Assembly: GCA_024404335.1 (NCBI GenBank)
Contig: JAKSQA010000024.1
Location: 1 to 9,690, forward strand
From: Mailhella sp.
Lineage (GTDB): Bacteria; Desulfobacterota; Desulfovibrionia; Desulfovibrionales; Desulfovibrionaceae
DNA: 9,690 nucleotides
Direction of reading: 5' to 3'
In this document: positions 1 through 7,288 of the stretch, piece after piece
Layout of the letters: the number at the start of each line of letters is the position of its first letter
Position numbering within the stretch: the first letter of the stretch is position 1
The notes under the pieces: model-generated
Database searches by the model: none
Seen by the model: only the letters and a program-made list of their open reading frames with translations
Told to the model about the DNA's origin: nothing
Program-made: the position numbers and the translations under genes

Positions 1-1826
1 CAATACCAGCACATCGAGTGGGCGGACGAAGCGACGTGCGCGGCGCTGCCGGAGACGATCTGGCGGGGCTTCCCCTCGCCGAGGTCGATGTCGAAGCGGA
101 GGAGCTTGTCGGCATTGGGATGCTGTTCCGCGGCAAGCACGGTTCCGATGCGGAGGTCGAGCTTCTGGAAGTCGGCGAACTCGATGGGGGCCTTGGGCTC
201 GGCATCGGCAGGGGCCGGCTTGGGAGCGGGGGCGGCCTTCTTTTTCTTCTCGGGCTTCGGGGCCTCTTCCTCCTTGGGCATCTCAAGGCGGGGGAAGAGG
301 TTGGAGGCAACGGCTATCTCCGCGCCGGTGCGCAGGTGCATCCTGTAGCGGAGGACGTCGTTGAGGTTCGCCTCGGAAAGCTCGCCCTGCGGCCTGCCGA
401 GCTGTTCCTGCATGGCTGCGGATGAGGCGGGGATGACGGGCCGGAGCAGGTACGCCACCTTGTACGTGGTCTCAAGCAGGGTGCGGATGACGGTGGCGAG
501 GCGGTCGGTGTCGCCGTTCTTGGCGAGGGTCCAGGGGGCCTGCTCGTCGACGTACTTGTTCATGGCGCGGATGGGCACCCACAGCGCATCGAGCGCCTGG
601 GAGAAGCGCATTTCGCCGAAGAGCTGGATGTAGTTGGCGGCGCCGTTGTCCGTGGTCTCCGAGAGGATGTCGTCGGCGTCGTTCTGGCTGCCCATGGCGG
701 GCACCTTGCCCCCGAAGTACTTCGAGTTCATGGAGAGGACGCGGCTGAACAGGTTGCCCAGGTCGTTGGCGAGGTCGGCGTTGACGCGGGTCGTGATGGC
801 CTCGGCGGAATACGAGGCGTCGGATCCGAAGTTCATCTCCCTGATGAGGAAGTAGCGGAAGGCGTCGAGGCCGAAGTGCTCGGCGGCCTTGAGGGGGTCG
901 ACCACGTTGCCGAGCGACTTGGACATCTTGGTGTCCTTGACAAGCCAGTAGCCGTGGACGTTGAGATGCCTGTAGAGCGGGATGCCGGCGGCCATGAGCA
1001 TGGTGGGCCAGAAGATGCCGTGGGGCTTGAGGATGTCCTTCGCCACGAGGTGCTCGCCGGGCCAGTAGCGGCCGAAGGTGCCTTCCGCATCGGCTTCGTT
1101 GCCGGGCCAGCCGAGGGCGGTGATGTAGTTGGCGAGCGCGTCGAACCACACATAGCTCACATAGTCGGTGTCGAAGGGAAGCTCGATGCCCCAGGTGAGC
1201 CTGGTCTTCGGGCGGGAGATGCAGAGGTCCTCGAGCACGCCGCCTTCGAGCATGGCGAGCACCTCGTTGCGGTAGCGCTCGGGCCGGATGAAGTCGGGAT
1301 TGTCGAGGATGTACTGCCTGAGCTGGTCCTGGTAGCGGGACATCCTGAAGAAGTAGTTCTTCTCGCTGATGTACTCGGGCTTGGTCAGATGCTGGGGGCA
1401 GAGGCCGTTCTCGAGCTCCTTTTCGGTATAGAAGCGCTCGCAGCCGTAGCAGTAGTGCCCGCCGTATTCGCCGTAGTAGATGTCGCCCTTGTCATAGAGG
1501 CGCTGGAGGAGGACCTGGACGGCCTTCTTGTGGTCGGGGTCGGTCGTGCGGATGAAGCCGTCGTTCTCGATGCCGAGCTGGGGCCACAGGTTCCTGAAGA
1601 TGCCCGAGATGCTGTCGACGAATTCCTGCGGGGACACGCCGGCGGCGGTGGCCGCCTTGACGATCTTGTCGCCGTGCTCGTCGGTTCCGGTCTGCATGCG
1701 CGCATCCTCGCCGAGAAGCCTGTGGTAGCGCTTGAGCGTGTCGGCGACGATGGTGGAGTACGCGTGGCCGAGGTGCGGGCGCGCGTTGACGTAATAGATG
1801 GGGGTTGTGATGTAGTAGCTCTTCAC
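1..1826 (-). CDS. metG: Methionyl-tRNA synthetase, C-terminal end cut off by the window
   Basis: Cytoplasmic class I aminoacyl-tRNA synthetase that charges tRNA-Met with methionine using ATP. About 608 codons are visible. The class I HIGH-type signature appears as HLGH at residues 18-21 and KMSKS at 300-304. A single zinc knuckle is formed by C126, C129, C143 and H146. The anticodon-binding helical domain follows, then a charged Lys/Pro/Ala linker (about 505-540). A tRNA-binding OB-fold begins after it and is recognised by PNADKLLRFDIDLGEGKPRQ; in the family this C-terminal domain aids dimerisation and tRNA binding. The start is GTG at 1826: an in-frame TGA lies seven codons earlier, and the catalytic core starts at the next codons (KSYYITTPIYY). 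TGAGGA, six bases upstream, serves as ribosome binding site and includes the ricT stop codon. The frame stays open to base 1, but the last 16 or so residues after IVSG do not resemble the family (see findings). Confidence 0.95.
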   Translation of the reverse strand, partial: MKSYYITTPIYYVNARPHLGHAYSTIVADTLKRYHRLLGEDARMQTGTDEHGDKIVKAATAAGVSPQEFVDSISGIFRNLWPQLGIENDGFIRTTDPDHKKAVQVLLQRLYDKGDIYYGEYGGHYCYGCERFYTEKELENGLCPQHLTKPEYISEKNYFFRMSRYQDQLRQYILDNPDFIRPERYRNEVLAMLEGGVLEDLCISRPKTRLTWGIELPFDTDYVSYVWFDALANYITALGWPGNEADAEGTFGRYWPGEHLVAKDILKPHGIFWPTMLMAAGIPLYRHLNVHGYWLVKDTKMSKSLGNVVDPLKAAEHFGLDAFRYFLIREMNFGSDASYSAEAITTRVNADLANDLGNLFSRVLSMNSKYFGGKVPAMGSQNDADDILSETTDNGAANYIQLFGEMRFSQALDALWVPIRAMNKYVDEQAPWTLAKNGDTDRLATVIRTLLETTYKVAYLLRPVIPASSAAMQEQLGRPQGELSEANLNDVLRYRMHLRTGAEIAVASNLFPRLEMPKEEEAPKPEKKKKAAPAPKPAPADAEPKAPIEFADFQKLDLRIGTVLAAEQHPNADKLLRFDIDLGEGKPRQIVSGSAAHVASSAHSMCWY

Positions 1827-1832
1827 GGTGTG

Positions 1833-1838
1833 TCCTCA
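1833..1838 (-). promoter_or_regulatory. metG ribosome binding site overlapping the ricT stop codon
   Basis: On the minus strand TGAGGA lies six bases before the metG GTG. Its first three bases are the ricT stop codon. Ribosomes ending on ricT can therefore reinitiate on metG, which supports co-transcription and translational coupling and decides the GTG start. Confidence 0.7.
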
Positions 1839-3029
1839 GCTGTTATGTTCCGCATCGGTGCCGGCGGCGTCATCTTCGCGGTGCGGCCTGCGGTCATGGG
1901 GGATTCGGTTCCTGTGGTCCGTTCGTACGGGGTGGGGGCGCCTGCTGCGCTTGTGGGAGGCCTCCTCCGAGCCGAGCATGTCGGGCTCCCTGGTGGCGGG
2001 GCGGGCGTTCTCATCGGCATCGGGAAGGTCGGCGAGGTCGTCGTCAAGCGTGTCCGGCGAGGCGGAGACCACGATCATCTCGCTCTGCGTCTGGGGCTGC
2101 TCCTTCGGCGGCTGCGGGGAGGGGGGGAGCTCCGCGCGCGTGGGCTTGAGGTCATGCCATTCCTCGAGCGTGAGCTCCGTCTCCTGCCCTCCGTCGGGCA
2201 GGACGGCCACGGTGTTGCGGAACATGTTGCTGCGGAGCACGCGCATGGGGCCCTGTGCCGTCTGGTAGCGCTTGCCGAGCTTGGGGCAGCTGTGGTGGAA
2301 GGAGTCGTAGTTCTCCTGCTCGTAGCTGAGGCAGCAGAGAAGCCGCCCGCAGACGCCCGATATCTTGGCGGGGTTCAGGAAAAGGTTCTGCTCCTTGGCC
2401 ATCTTGATGGTCACGGGGGCGAATTTGTGGAGGTAGCGGCGGCAGCAGCAGACCATGCCGCAGTTGCCGATGGCGCCGAGCATCTGCGTCTCGTGGCGCA
2501 CGCCGATCTGCCGGAGCTCTATGCGGGTGCGGTACTGCTTGACGAGGTCCTTCACGAGGTCGCGGAAGTCGATCCGGGTGGGCGCCGTGAAGAAGAAGAT
2601 CATCTTGCTCCGGTCGAGCAGGACCTCGACGTCGACGAGCTGCATGTCGAGAGCCCGCGCGGCGATGCACTCGCGGCAGAAGACATGGGCCGCCGCGGCG
2701 AGCTCCTCGTTCTCCTGCAGCGCGCGGACTTCGCCGTCCGTGGCCCTGCGCGCTTCGGGCACCGGGGCCTGCTGGTCCTCCTGGGGAAGCCGGTCGTCGT
2801 TCTCGGAGAGGCTTCCTATGCGCTGTGCGGCGGCGTTGGCAGCCCGGAGCGCCTGTTCCAGCTCCTCCTGCCACGGGCGCCGCCAGACGACGCGGCCGCA
2901 GCTGGGGCCGTGTTCGCCCGTGATGACGGCGCAGTCGCCGACGGCGAGGGGGGCGCCGCCCTCGTCTTCAAACATGCAGGCGTAGATGTGCCCGTATTTG
3001 CTGAACCGTATGCCAATCGTCTGTTTCAT
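1836..3029 (-). CDS. ricT: PSP1-domain protein, RicT (YaaT)-like
   Basis: Protein of 397 residues with a clear PSP1/RicT core at about residues 125-240. The core includes the stretches LVDVEVLLDR, FRDLVKDLV, RTRIELRQIGVRHE, IKMAKEQNL and KISGVCGRLLCCLSYE. In Bacillus subtilis the homologue works with RicA and RicF in a complex carrying [4Fe-4S] clusters that affects RNase Y-dependent mRNA processing. No RicA or RicF is visible here, so the partner and role in this organism are inference. Cysteines are numerous: C118, C121, C190, C194-196, C227, C232, C233 and C248, suitable for metal or cluster binding. Compared with the roughly 275-residue Bacillus protein there is an acidic, Gln-rich segment at about 75-110 and a long low-complexity Pro/Asp/Arg tail after about 297, probably disordered. 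The ATG has only a weak Shine-Dalgarno-like GGCGGA. The gene lies ten bases upstream of metG, downstream of its own promoter. Confidence 0.88.
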   Translation of the reverse strand: MKQTIGIRFSKYGHIYACMFEDEGGAPLAVGDCAVITGEHGPSCGRVVWRRPWQEELEQALRAANAAAQRIGSLSENDDRLPQEDQQAPVPEARRATDGEVRALQENEELAAAAHVFCRECIAARALDMQLVDVEVLLDRSKMIFFFTAPTRIDFRDLVKDLVKQYRTRIELRQIGVRHETQMLGAIGNCGMVCCCRRYLHKFAPVTIKMAKEQNLFLNPAKISGVCGRLLCCLSYEQENYDSFHHSCPKLGKRYQTAQGPMRVLRSNMFRNTVAVLPDGGQETELTLEEWHDLKPTRAELPPSPQPPKEQPQTQSEMIVVSASPDTLDDDLADLPDADENARPATREPDMLGSEEASHKRSRRPHPVRTDHRNRIPHDRRPHREDDAAGTDAEHNS

Positions 3030-3036
3030 GGGAAAT

Positions 3037-3056
3037 CCGCCGGTACGGAGCCCGGC
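3037..3056 (-). promoter_or_regulatory. Leader hairpin over the ricT ribosome binding site
   Basis: In the ricT 5' leader, minus-strand GCCGG (3056-3052) and CCGGC (3043-3039) can pair across an eight-base loop. The 3' arm overlaps the weak GGCGGA (3041-3036) that is the only Shine-Dalgarno candidate before the ATG at 3029. Pairing would partly hide the ribosome binding site. The stem is only five base pairs, so a regulatory role is unproven. Confidence 0.3.
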
Positions 3057-3086
3057 CCTTGAAGGCGGGCGGAGATATATCGGTCA

Positions 3087-3116
3087 AGTGTAGCCTTCAC
3101 GGAAAAGGCTTGTCAA
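3087..3116 (-). promoter_or_regulatory. Sigma-70-type promoter for ricT-metG, with a dyad in the spacer
   Basis: Reading the minus strand, a perfect TTGACA -35 box (3116-3111) is followed by an 18-base spacer and a TACACT -10 box (3092-3087, four of six to TATAAT). Transcription would start near 3080, giving a leader of about 50 bases before the ricT ATG at 3029. It sits in the 107-base gap after the uvrA stop, so ricT-metG probably has its own promoter. The spacer is itself an inverted repeat, AGCCTT..AAGGCT with a seven-base loop. This could be an operator or the remnant of a weak uvrA terminator; it lacks the U-tract of an intrinsic terminator. Confidence 0.6.
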
Positions 3117-3136
3117 TCTCCGTATGGCATGGATGC

Positions 3137-6031
3137 TCAGCGGAGGGGCCTGCGCGACTGCTCCTCAAGGAGGAAGCGGCCGGTCACGGAAGCGGGGTCG
3201 GCCATGATCTCCTCGGGCGTGCCCGCGGCGATGATGCGGCCTCCGTTCTGGCCTCCGCCGGGGCCGAGGTCGATGATATGGTCGGAGGCTCGCATGACGT
3301 CGGTGTTGTGCTCGATGACGACGACGGTCGCCCCCCTGTCGACAAGGTGGTGGAGCACGGTGATGAGCTTGCCTACCTCGTGCATGTGCAGGCCCGTCGT
3401 GGGCTCGTCGAGGATGTAGAGCGTCTTCGGCAGCGAACGTTTGCCCAGCTCGCGGGAGATCTTGATGCGCTGCGCCTCGCCGCCGGAGAGGGTGGTCGCC
3501 GACTGGCCGAGCCCGATGTAGCCGAGCCCCACGTCCTCAAGGACGGCGAGCCTGCGTTCGAGGGCGGGGTAGGCCGAGAAGAACTCCCTCGCCTCATGCA
3601 CTGTGAGGTCGAGGACCTCGGAGATGTTGAGGTCCCTGTAGCGCACTTCGAGCGTCTCGTGGTTGAAGCGCCTTCCCTTGCAGACGTCGCAGGTGACGAA
3701 TATGTCGGGGAGGAAGTGCATCTCCACGCGGATCTGCCCGTCGCCCTTGCAGGTCTCGCAGCGGCCGCCGGCGACGTTGAAGCTGAACCTGCTGGCGGTG
3801 TAGCCGCGCTTGCGCGCGTCGGGTGTCATGGCGAAGATCTTCCTGATCTCGTCGAAGACCTTGGTGTAGGTGGCCGGGTTGGAGCGCGGGGTGCGACCGA
3901 TGGGGGTCTGGTCGATGGCCACGATGCGCTCTATCTCCTCAAGGCCCTCGATGGCGCGCATGGGGCCGGGCTGCTCGGTGCGGAGCCCGCAGTGCCTGGC
4001 CACGCGGCGGTAGAGCGTGTCGAGCACGAGCGAGCTCTTGCCGGAGCCGGAGACGCCGGTCACGCAGGTCAGCGTTCCGAGGGGGATGGCGCAGTCGATG
4101 TCTTTGAGGTTGTTGGTCGTCACGCCCCGCAGGGTGAGGAAGCGCGACGAGCGCCTCCGGACCTCGGGCATGGGCACCTTCATGTCGCCGCGCAGATATG
4201 CCGCCGTGAGCGAGGTGCTGCTTTCCAGCAGCTCCTTCACCGTGCCGGCGAAGACCAGCTCGCCGCCCTGGGATCCCGAGCCGGGGCCCATCTCAAGCAC
4301 GGTGTCGGCCTCGCGGATGGTGGCCTCGTCGTGCTCGACGACAAGCACGGTGTTGCCCCGCTTCTGGAGGCTCCTGAGCGTGGCGACGAGCCGCTCGTTG
4401 TCGCGGGGGTGCAGGCCTATGGAGGGCTCGTCGAGCACATAGGTCACGCCCACGAGCCCCGATCCGAGCTGGGCGGCGAGGCGGATGCGCTGGGCCTCGC
4501 CGCCGGAAAGCGTGGTCATGGAGCGGCCGAGCGTGAGGTATTCCAGGCCTACGCTCACCATGAATCCGAGCCGGTAGGTGAGCTCTTTGACGAGCGGCTC
4601 GGCGATGACGGCGTGCCTTCCGCCGAAGGTGCGCGTTCTTATCCATTCCAGCGCCTTCTCGATGGGGAGCCGGCAGAACTGCTCGATGTCCACCCCGTCG
4701 ACGCGCACGAAGAGGGCCTCCTCGCGGAGCCTCGTGCCGCGGCATGTCGGGCATTCCACCTCGTAGCTGTAGCGGCTCAGGATGTCGCTCCAGGCGTCGC
4801 CGCGCTTCATGCGCTGCTCAAGGAGGTACATGACACCGGGCCAGTGGGCGGTCGAGAGCGTCTCCGTATCTCCGTCGCGGCCCAGGGATGTGCCGCCCAT
4901 GAAGTTTCTGCGCAGGCTGCCCGTCCTGGTGACGCCGCCGGGCTCGCCGTTGAAGAGCGCCCTGCGGGCTTTGGGGGAGAAGTCCTTCAGCGGCGTGTCG
5001 AGCGTGAAGCCCTGGCGTTCGCCGAGCGCCTCGAGCGCCTTGCCGATCTTCGCCATGAAATACGGGGAGGAGAAGGGGGCGAGGGCGCCCTTTTTGAGGG
5101 AAAGGCTCTCATCGGGGGCGATGAGCCCCTCGTCGAAGGCCACCACGGTGCCGATGCCGAGGCACTGGGTGCAGGCGCCCTGCGGGCTGTTGAAGGAGAA
5201 GAGCTGCGGGGAGGGTACGGGGGCCGAGACCTTGCAGCGGGGGCAGACGGAGTCGGTGGCATGCACGATGTCGGGCTCTCCGGGTACGCTCACGATGATG
5301 CGGCCCCGCCCGTGCCGGAGGGCCAGCTCGACCGAGTCGGCAAGTCTGGTGCGCATGTCGGGGCGGATGACAAGGCGGTCCACGACAAGGTCAATGGAAT
5401 GTTTTCTGTTCTTGTCGAGCGGCTGGATGTCGTTGAGGTCGAGTATCCGGGGCTCCTCGCCGAGCGTGGATACGCGCACCCTGGCGAAGCCTTCGGCGCG
5501 CAGCTTCTTGAACCTGTCGGCGTGGGTGCCCTTCTGGAGCTCGACAAGCGGGGCCATGAGTATGATGCGCTGCCCCTCGGGCATGGACATGACGTCGGCG
5601 ATGATCTCGTCGGAGGCCCTCGCCTCGATGGGGGCGCCGCATTTGGTGCAGTACACCTTGCCCAGCCTTGCGAAGAAGACGCGGAGGAAGTCGTAGACCT
5701 CGGTGACGGTGCCCACGGTGGAGCGCGGGTTGTGGGCCGTGGTCTGCTGCTCAAGGGATATGGCCGGCGAGAGGCCCTCTATCTTGTCGACGAGAGGCTT
5801 GTCCATCTTGGGGAGGAACATGCGCGCGTAGGTGGAGAGCGACTCCACATAGCGACGCTGCCCCTCGGCATAGACGATGTCGAAGGCGAGCGTGGACTTG
5901 CCGGAGCCTGAGGGGCCGCATACGACGACGAGCTCGTCACGCGGGATGTCGACGTCGACGTTCTTCAGGTTGTGCTGGCGTGCGCCTTCGATATGGATGC
6001 AGGTCCTCGGGGGCAGTTTCTTGAAACTCAT
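3137..6031 (-). CDS. uvrA: UvrABC excinuclease subunit A
   Basis: Damage-recognition ATPase of nucleotide excision repair. It forms a dimer that loads UvrB at DNA lesions. The 964-residue length is usual for the family. Both ABC modules are complete. Walker A GPSGSGKST is at 39-47 and GVSGSGKSS at 659-667. The LSGGEAQ signatures are at 508-514 and 848-854. The Walker B regions are VLDEP around 532-536 and ILDEP around 873-877. Two zinc modules are intact: C263/C266 with C287/C290, and C758/C761 with C781/C784. The ATG at 6031 has GGAG six bases upstream and overlaps the stop of the preceding DUF1992 gene in an ATGA junction, which indicates translational coupling. No disruption is seen. uvrB and uvrC are not in the window. 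The gene is on the opposite strand from ruvAB across a shared 211-base regulatory region. Confidence 0.98.
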   Translation of the reverse strand: MSFKKLPPRTCIHIEGARQHNLKNVDVDIPRDELVVVCGPSGSGKSTLAFDIVYAEGQRRYVESLSTYARMFLPKMDKPLVDKIEGLSPAISLEQQTTAHNPRSTVGTVTEVYDFLRVFFARLGKVYCTKCGAPIEARASDEIIADVMSMPEGQRIILMAPLVELQKGTHADRFKKLRAEGFARVRVSTLGEEPRILDLNDIQPLDKNRKHSIDLVVDRLVIRPDMRTRLADSVELALRHGRGRIIVSVPGEPDIVHATDSVCPRCKVSAPVPSPQLFSFNSPQGACTQCLGIGTVVAFDEGLIAPDESLSLKKGALAPFSSPYFMAKIGKALEALGERQGFTLDTPLKDFSPKARRALFNGEPGGVTRTGSLRRNFMGGTSLGRDGDTETLSTAHWPGVMYLLEQRMKRGDAWSDILSRYSYEVECPTCRGTRLREEALFVRVDGVDIEQFCRLPIEKALEWIRTRTFGGRHAVIAEPLVKELTYRLGFMVSVGLEYLTLGRSMTTLSGGEAQRIRLAAQLGSGLVGVTYVLDEPSIGLHPRDNERLVATLRSLQKRGNTVLVVEHDEATIREADTVLEMGPGSGSQGGELVFAGTVKELLESSTSLTAAYLRGDMKVPMPEVRRRSSRFLTLRGVTTNNLKDIDCAIPLGTLTCVTGVSGSGKSSLVLDTLYRRVARHCGLRTEQPGPMRAIEGLEEIERIVAIDQTPIGRTPRSNPATYTKVFDEIRKIFAMTPDARKRGYTASRFSFNVAGGRCETCKGDGQIRVEMHFLPDIFVTCDVCKGRRFNHETLEVRYRDLNISEVLDLTVHEAREFFSAYPALERRLAVLEDVGLGYIGLGQSATTLSGGEAQRIKISRELGKRSLPKTLYILDEPTTGLHMHEVGKLITVLHHLVDRGATVVVIEHNTDVMRASDHIIDLGPGGGQNGGRIIAAGTPEEIMADPASVTGRFLLEEQSRRPLR

Positions 6032-6465
6032 GATGGCTCCGGGTATCCGCCGGCCCGCTGGGGCTGCGGCTTCTTCTTCAGAAGCGTGATGCGGCGTACG
6101 ATCTTCTCATAATAGGGGTCTCCGTCGCTGATGCCGACGGATCGTCCGCGGCGGCCGGTCATGCGCATGAGGATGACGCCGAGCTTCCGCATCTGCCTCA
6201 GCTTCTCGGCGCCGTCGGCGTCGCAGCGCTCCAGCAGGTCGAGGATGCTCTCGAGCTCCTTCCTGTCGGCGATCTCCGGGGGGACGTACCCTGCGTTTCT
6301 GAGCACCTTGTAGGCCATGCGGAGCTCCTCCGGCACCTGGGAGTCGTCCTCAAGGTCCAGCGGCTTCCCCATGCCGGGAAGGTTGTCGAATGCGCCTTCC
6401 TCCGCAGCGCGGGCGATGCGCCGCTCCGCGAGGTCAGCCATGAAATGTAGGAAGTTTTCCGCCAT
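6028..6465 (-). CDS. DUF1992 family protein (DnaJ homologue subfamily C member 28-like domain)
   Basis: A 145-residue soluble protein with no signal peptide or membrane span. The DUF1992 hallmark is at residues 13-35: AERRIARAAEEGAFDNLPG followed by MGKPL. The second conserved block, around 47-66, reads ELRMAYKVLRNAGYVPPEI. A charged helical segment (about 67-105) and a basic C-terminal tail follow. The same domain occurs in animal DNAJC28 and in small bacterial proteins such as E. coli YhdN; I know of no established biochemical function. The open frame continues upstream, but the start at ATG 6465 is preferred. The family motif begins just after it, AAAGG lies nine to ten bases upstream, and the predicted promoter leaves no room for a longer protein. 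It overlaps uvrA by four bases (ATGA), so the two are probably one operon. A repair role by association is only inference. Confidence 0.85.
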   Translation of the reverse strand: MAENFLHFMADLAERRIARAAEEGAFDNLPGMGKPLDLEDDSQVPEELRMAYKVLRNAGYVPPEIADRKELESILDLLERCDADGAEKLRQMRKLGVILMRMTGRRGRSVGISDGDPYYEKIVRRITLLKKKPQPQRAGGYPEPS

Positions 6466-6485
6466 GATGCCCGCCTTTCGGGGCG

Positions 6486-6513
6486 ATGATAGCGATTCCT
6501 CCGAAGGGGTCAA
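6486..6513 (-). promoter_or_regulatory. Sigma-70-type promoter for the DUF1992-uvrA operon
   Basis: On the minus strand TTGACC (6513-6508, five of six to consensus) is followed by a 16-base spacer and TATCAT (6491-6486, five of six). The start of transcription would fall near 6479, giving a very short leader of about 14 bases before the ATG at 6465. No clear SOS/LexA-type palindrome of the E. coli (CTGT-N8-ACAG) or Gram-positive (GAAC-N4-GTTC) form overlaps it. Confidence 0.6.
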
Positions 6514-6542
6514 GAGGGCAGGCTGCGGTACACGTCTGAGAG

Positions 6543-6567
6543 CCTTCCCGCCCGTCTCCGGGGAAGG
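6543..6567. other. Inverted repeat in the uvrA/ruvA divergent region
   Basis: CCTTCCC (6543-6549) and GGGAAGG (6561-6567) form a seven-base-pair dyad with an 11-base loop. It lies between the minus-strand uvrA-operon promoter and the presumed ruvA promoter. No T-tract follows on either strand, so it is not a standard terminator. An operator or RNA structure is possible. The rest of the 211-base intergenic region (6466-6676) shows no gene. Confidence 0.3.
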
Positions 6568-6573
6568 GGTTCC

Positions 6574-6602
6574 TTGCCGACGGAAGTCTTTTATGGTATC
6601 TG
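6574..6602 (+). promoter_or_regulatory. Weak candidate promoter for ruvAB
   Basis: TTGCCG (6574-6579) is followed after 17 bases by TATCTG (6597-6602), a partial sigma-70 match (four of six and three of six). An overlapping TATGGT (6592-6597) is an alternative -10. It would give a leader of about 68 bases with GC-rich dyads, for example CGGTGC (6609-6614) with GCACCG (6648-6653), before ruvA. Confidence 0.3.
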
Positions 6603-6676
6603 GCAAAGCGGTGCCGTGCGCCCCGCTTCGTGCGGTATGGCCGCCGCGCACCGGAATTTCCAAGCAGGAGCGGCGG

Positions 6677-7285
6677 ATGATCGCCTATATAGAAGGAAGC
6701 GTGCTTGAACGCACGGAGAACGGCTGCGTGCTGGTCACGGCAGGCGGCGTGGGGTATGAGGTCTTCCTGCCCGAGCACGCGCTGGGCGGCCTGCCCGCAA
6801 GGGGCGGCAGGGCCGCCTTCCATACCTGCATGATCGTCCGCGAGGATGCGCAGGAGCTCTTCGGATTCCCCACGTGGGACGAGCGCCAGACCTTCCTCGT
6901 GCTTGTGGGCATCAACAGGGTCGGCGCAAGGACGGCCATGGCCATCCTTTCCCAGTACAGGCCCGACGACCTGCGCCGCATGGTGCTTGATGATGATGCC
7001 TCCGGCCTCACGCGCGTGCCCGGCATAGGCAAGAAGACTGCCCAGCAGATATTCCTCGACATGAAGTACAGGCTCAAGCCCGGCTCTGTCTCCCCCTCGG
7101 GCGCACAGGCGCCTCAGGCTGCAAATTCCTCGGTCTACCGCGACGCCCTCACCGGACTTGCCAATCTCGGATACGATGAGGACGCCGTGGCGCCCATACT
7201 GCGAGACGTGCTGGCCGCCGATGCCGACCTCGGCGTGGGCGAGGCTCTGCGCGCGGCGCTTAAGAAGCTGGCGGCGGGGAGGTAG
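6677..7285 (+). CDS. ruvA: Holliday junction branch migration protein RuvA
   Basis: DNA-binding subunit of the RuvAB branch-migration motor. Tetramers hold the four-way junction open while RuvB hexamers pump DNA. The 202 residues match the usual length. The N-terminal OB-fold (about 1-63) begins MIAYIEGSV and includes the acidic pin residues E56 and D57. Two helix-hairpin-helix motifs follow: GINRVGARTAMAIL (78-91) and VPGIGKKTAQQI (114-125). A flexible Ser/Ala/Pro linker (136-150) leads to the RuvB-contacting domain III at the end. The open frame extends well upstream, but the ATG at 6677 is chosen because GGAG lies six bases before it and the family N-terminus starts exactly there. The stop is three bases before the ruvB ATG, so the two are an operon. 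ruvC is not adjacent. Confidence 0.96.
   Translation: MIAYIEGSVLERTENGCVLVTAGGVGYEVFLPEHALGGLPARGGRAAFHTCMIVREDAQELFGFPTWDERQTFLVLVGINRVGARTAMAILSQYRPDDLRRMVLDDDASGLTRVPGIGKKTAQQIFLDMKYRLKPGSVSPSGAQAPQAANSSVYRDALTGLANLGYDEDAVAPILRDVLAADADLGVGEALRAALKKLAAGR
7276..7282 (+). promoter_or_regulatory. Strong ruvB ribosome binding site inside the end of ruvA
   Basis: GGGGAGG ends six bases before the ruvB ATG at 7289 and overlaps the last ruvA codons. It fixes the ruvB start and supports coupled translation of the two subunits. Confidence 0.7.
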
Positions 7286-7288
7286 CGC

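Noticed and set aside
876..3062. A 728-codon open frame on the plus strand opposite ricT and metG
   Set aside because: It crosses two real minus-strand genes and their junction, has biased low-complexity composition and no recognisable motif.
3059..5911. A 950-codon open frame on the plus strand opposite uvrA
   Set aside because: uvrA on the minus strand is unmistakable over the same bases. The antisense frame is rich in Gly, Ala, Glu, Val and Leu with no domain pattern, as expected from high-GC codon bias.
6466..6663. In-frame upstream extension of the DUF1992 protein
   Set aside because: Conserved sequence begins right after the ATG at 6465, and the promoter at 6513-6486 lies inside the extension.
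6317..6676. In-frame upstream extension of ruvA
   Set aside because: The family N-terminus and ribosome binding site fix the start at 6677. The extension overlaps the DUF1992 gene in antisense and is Ser/Arg-rich noise.
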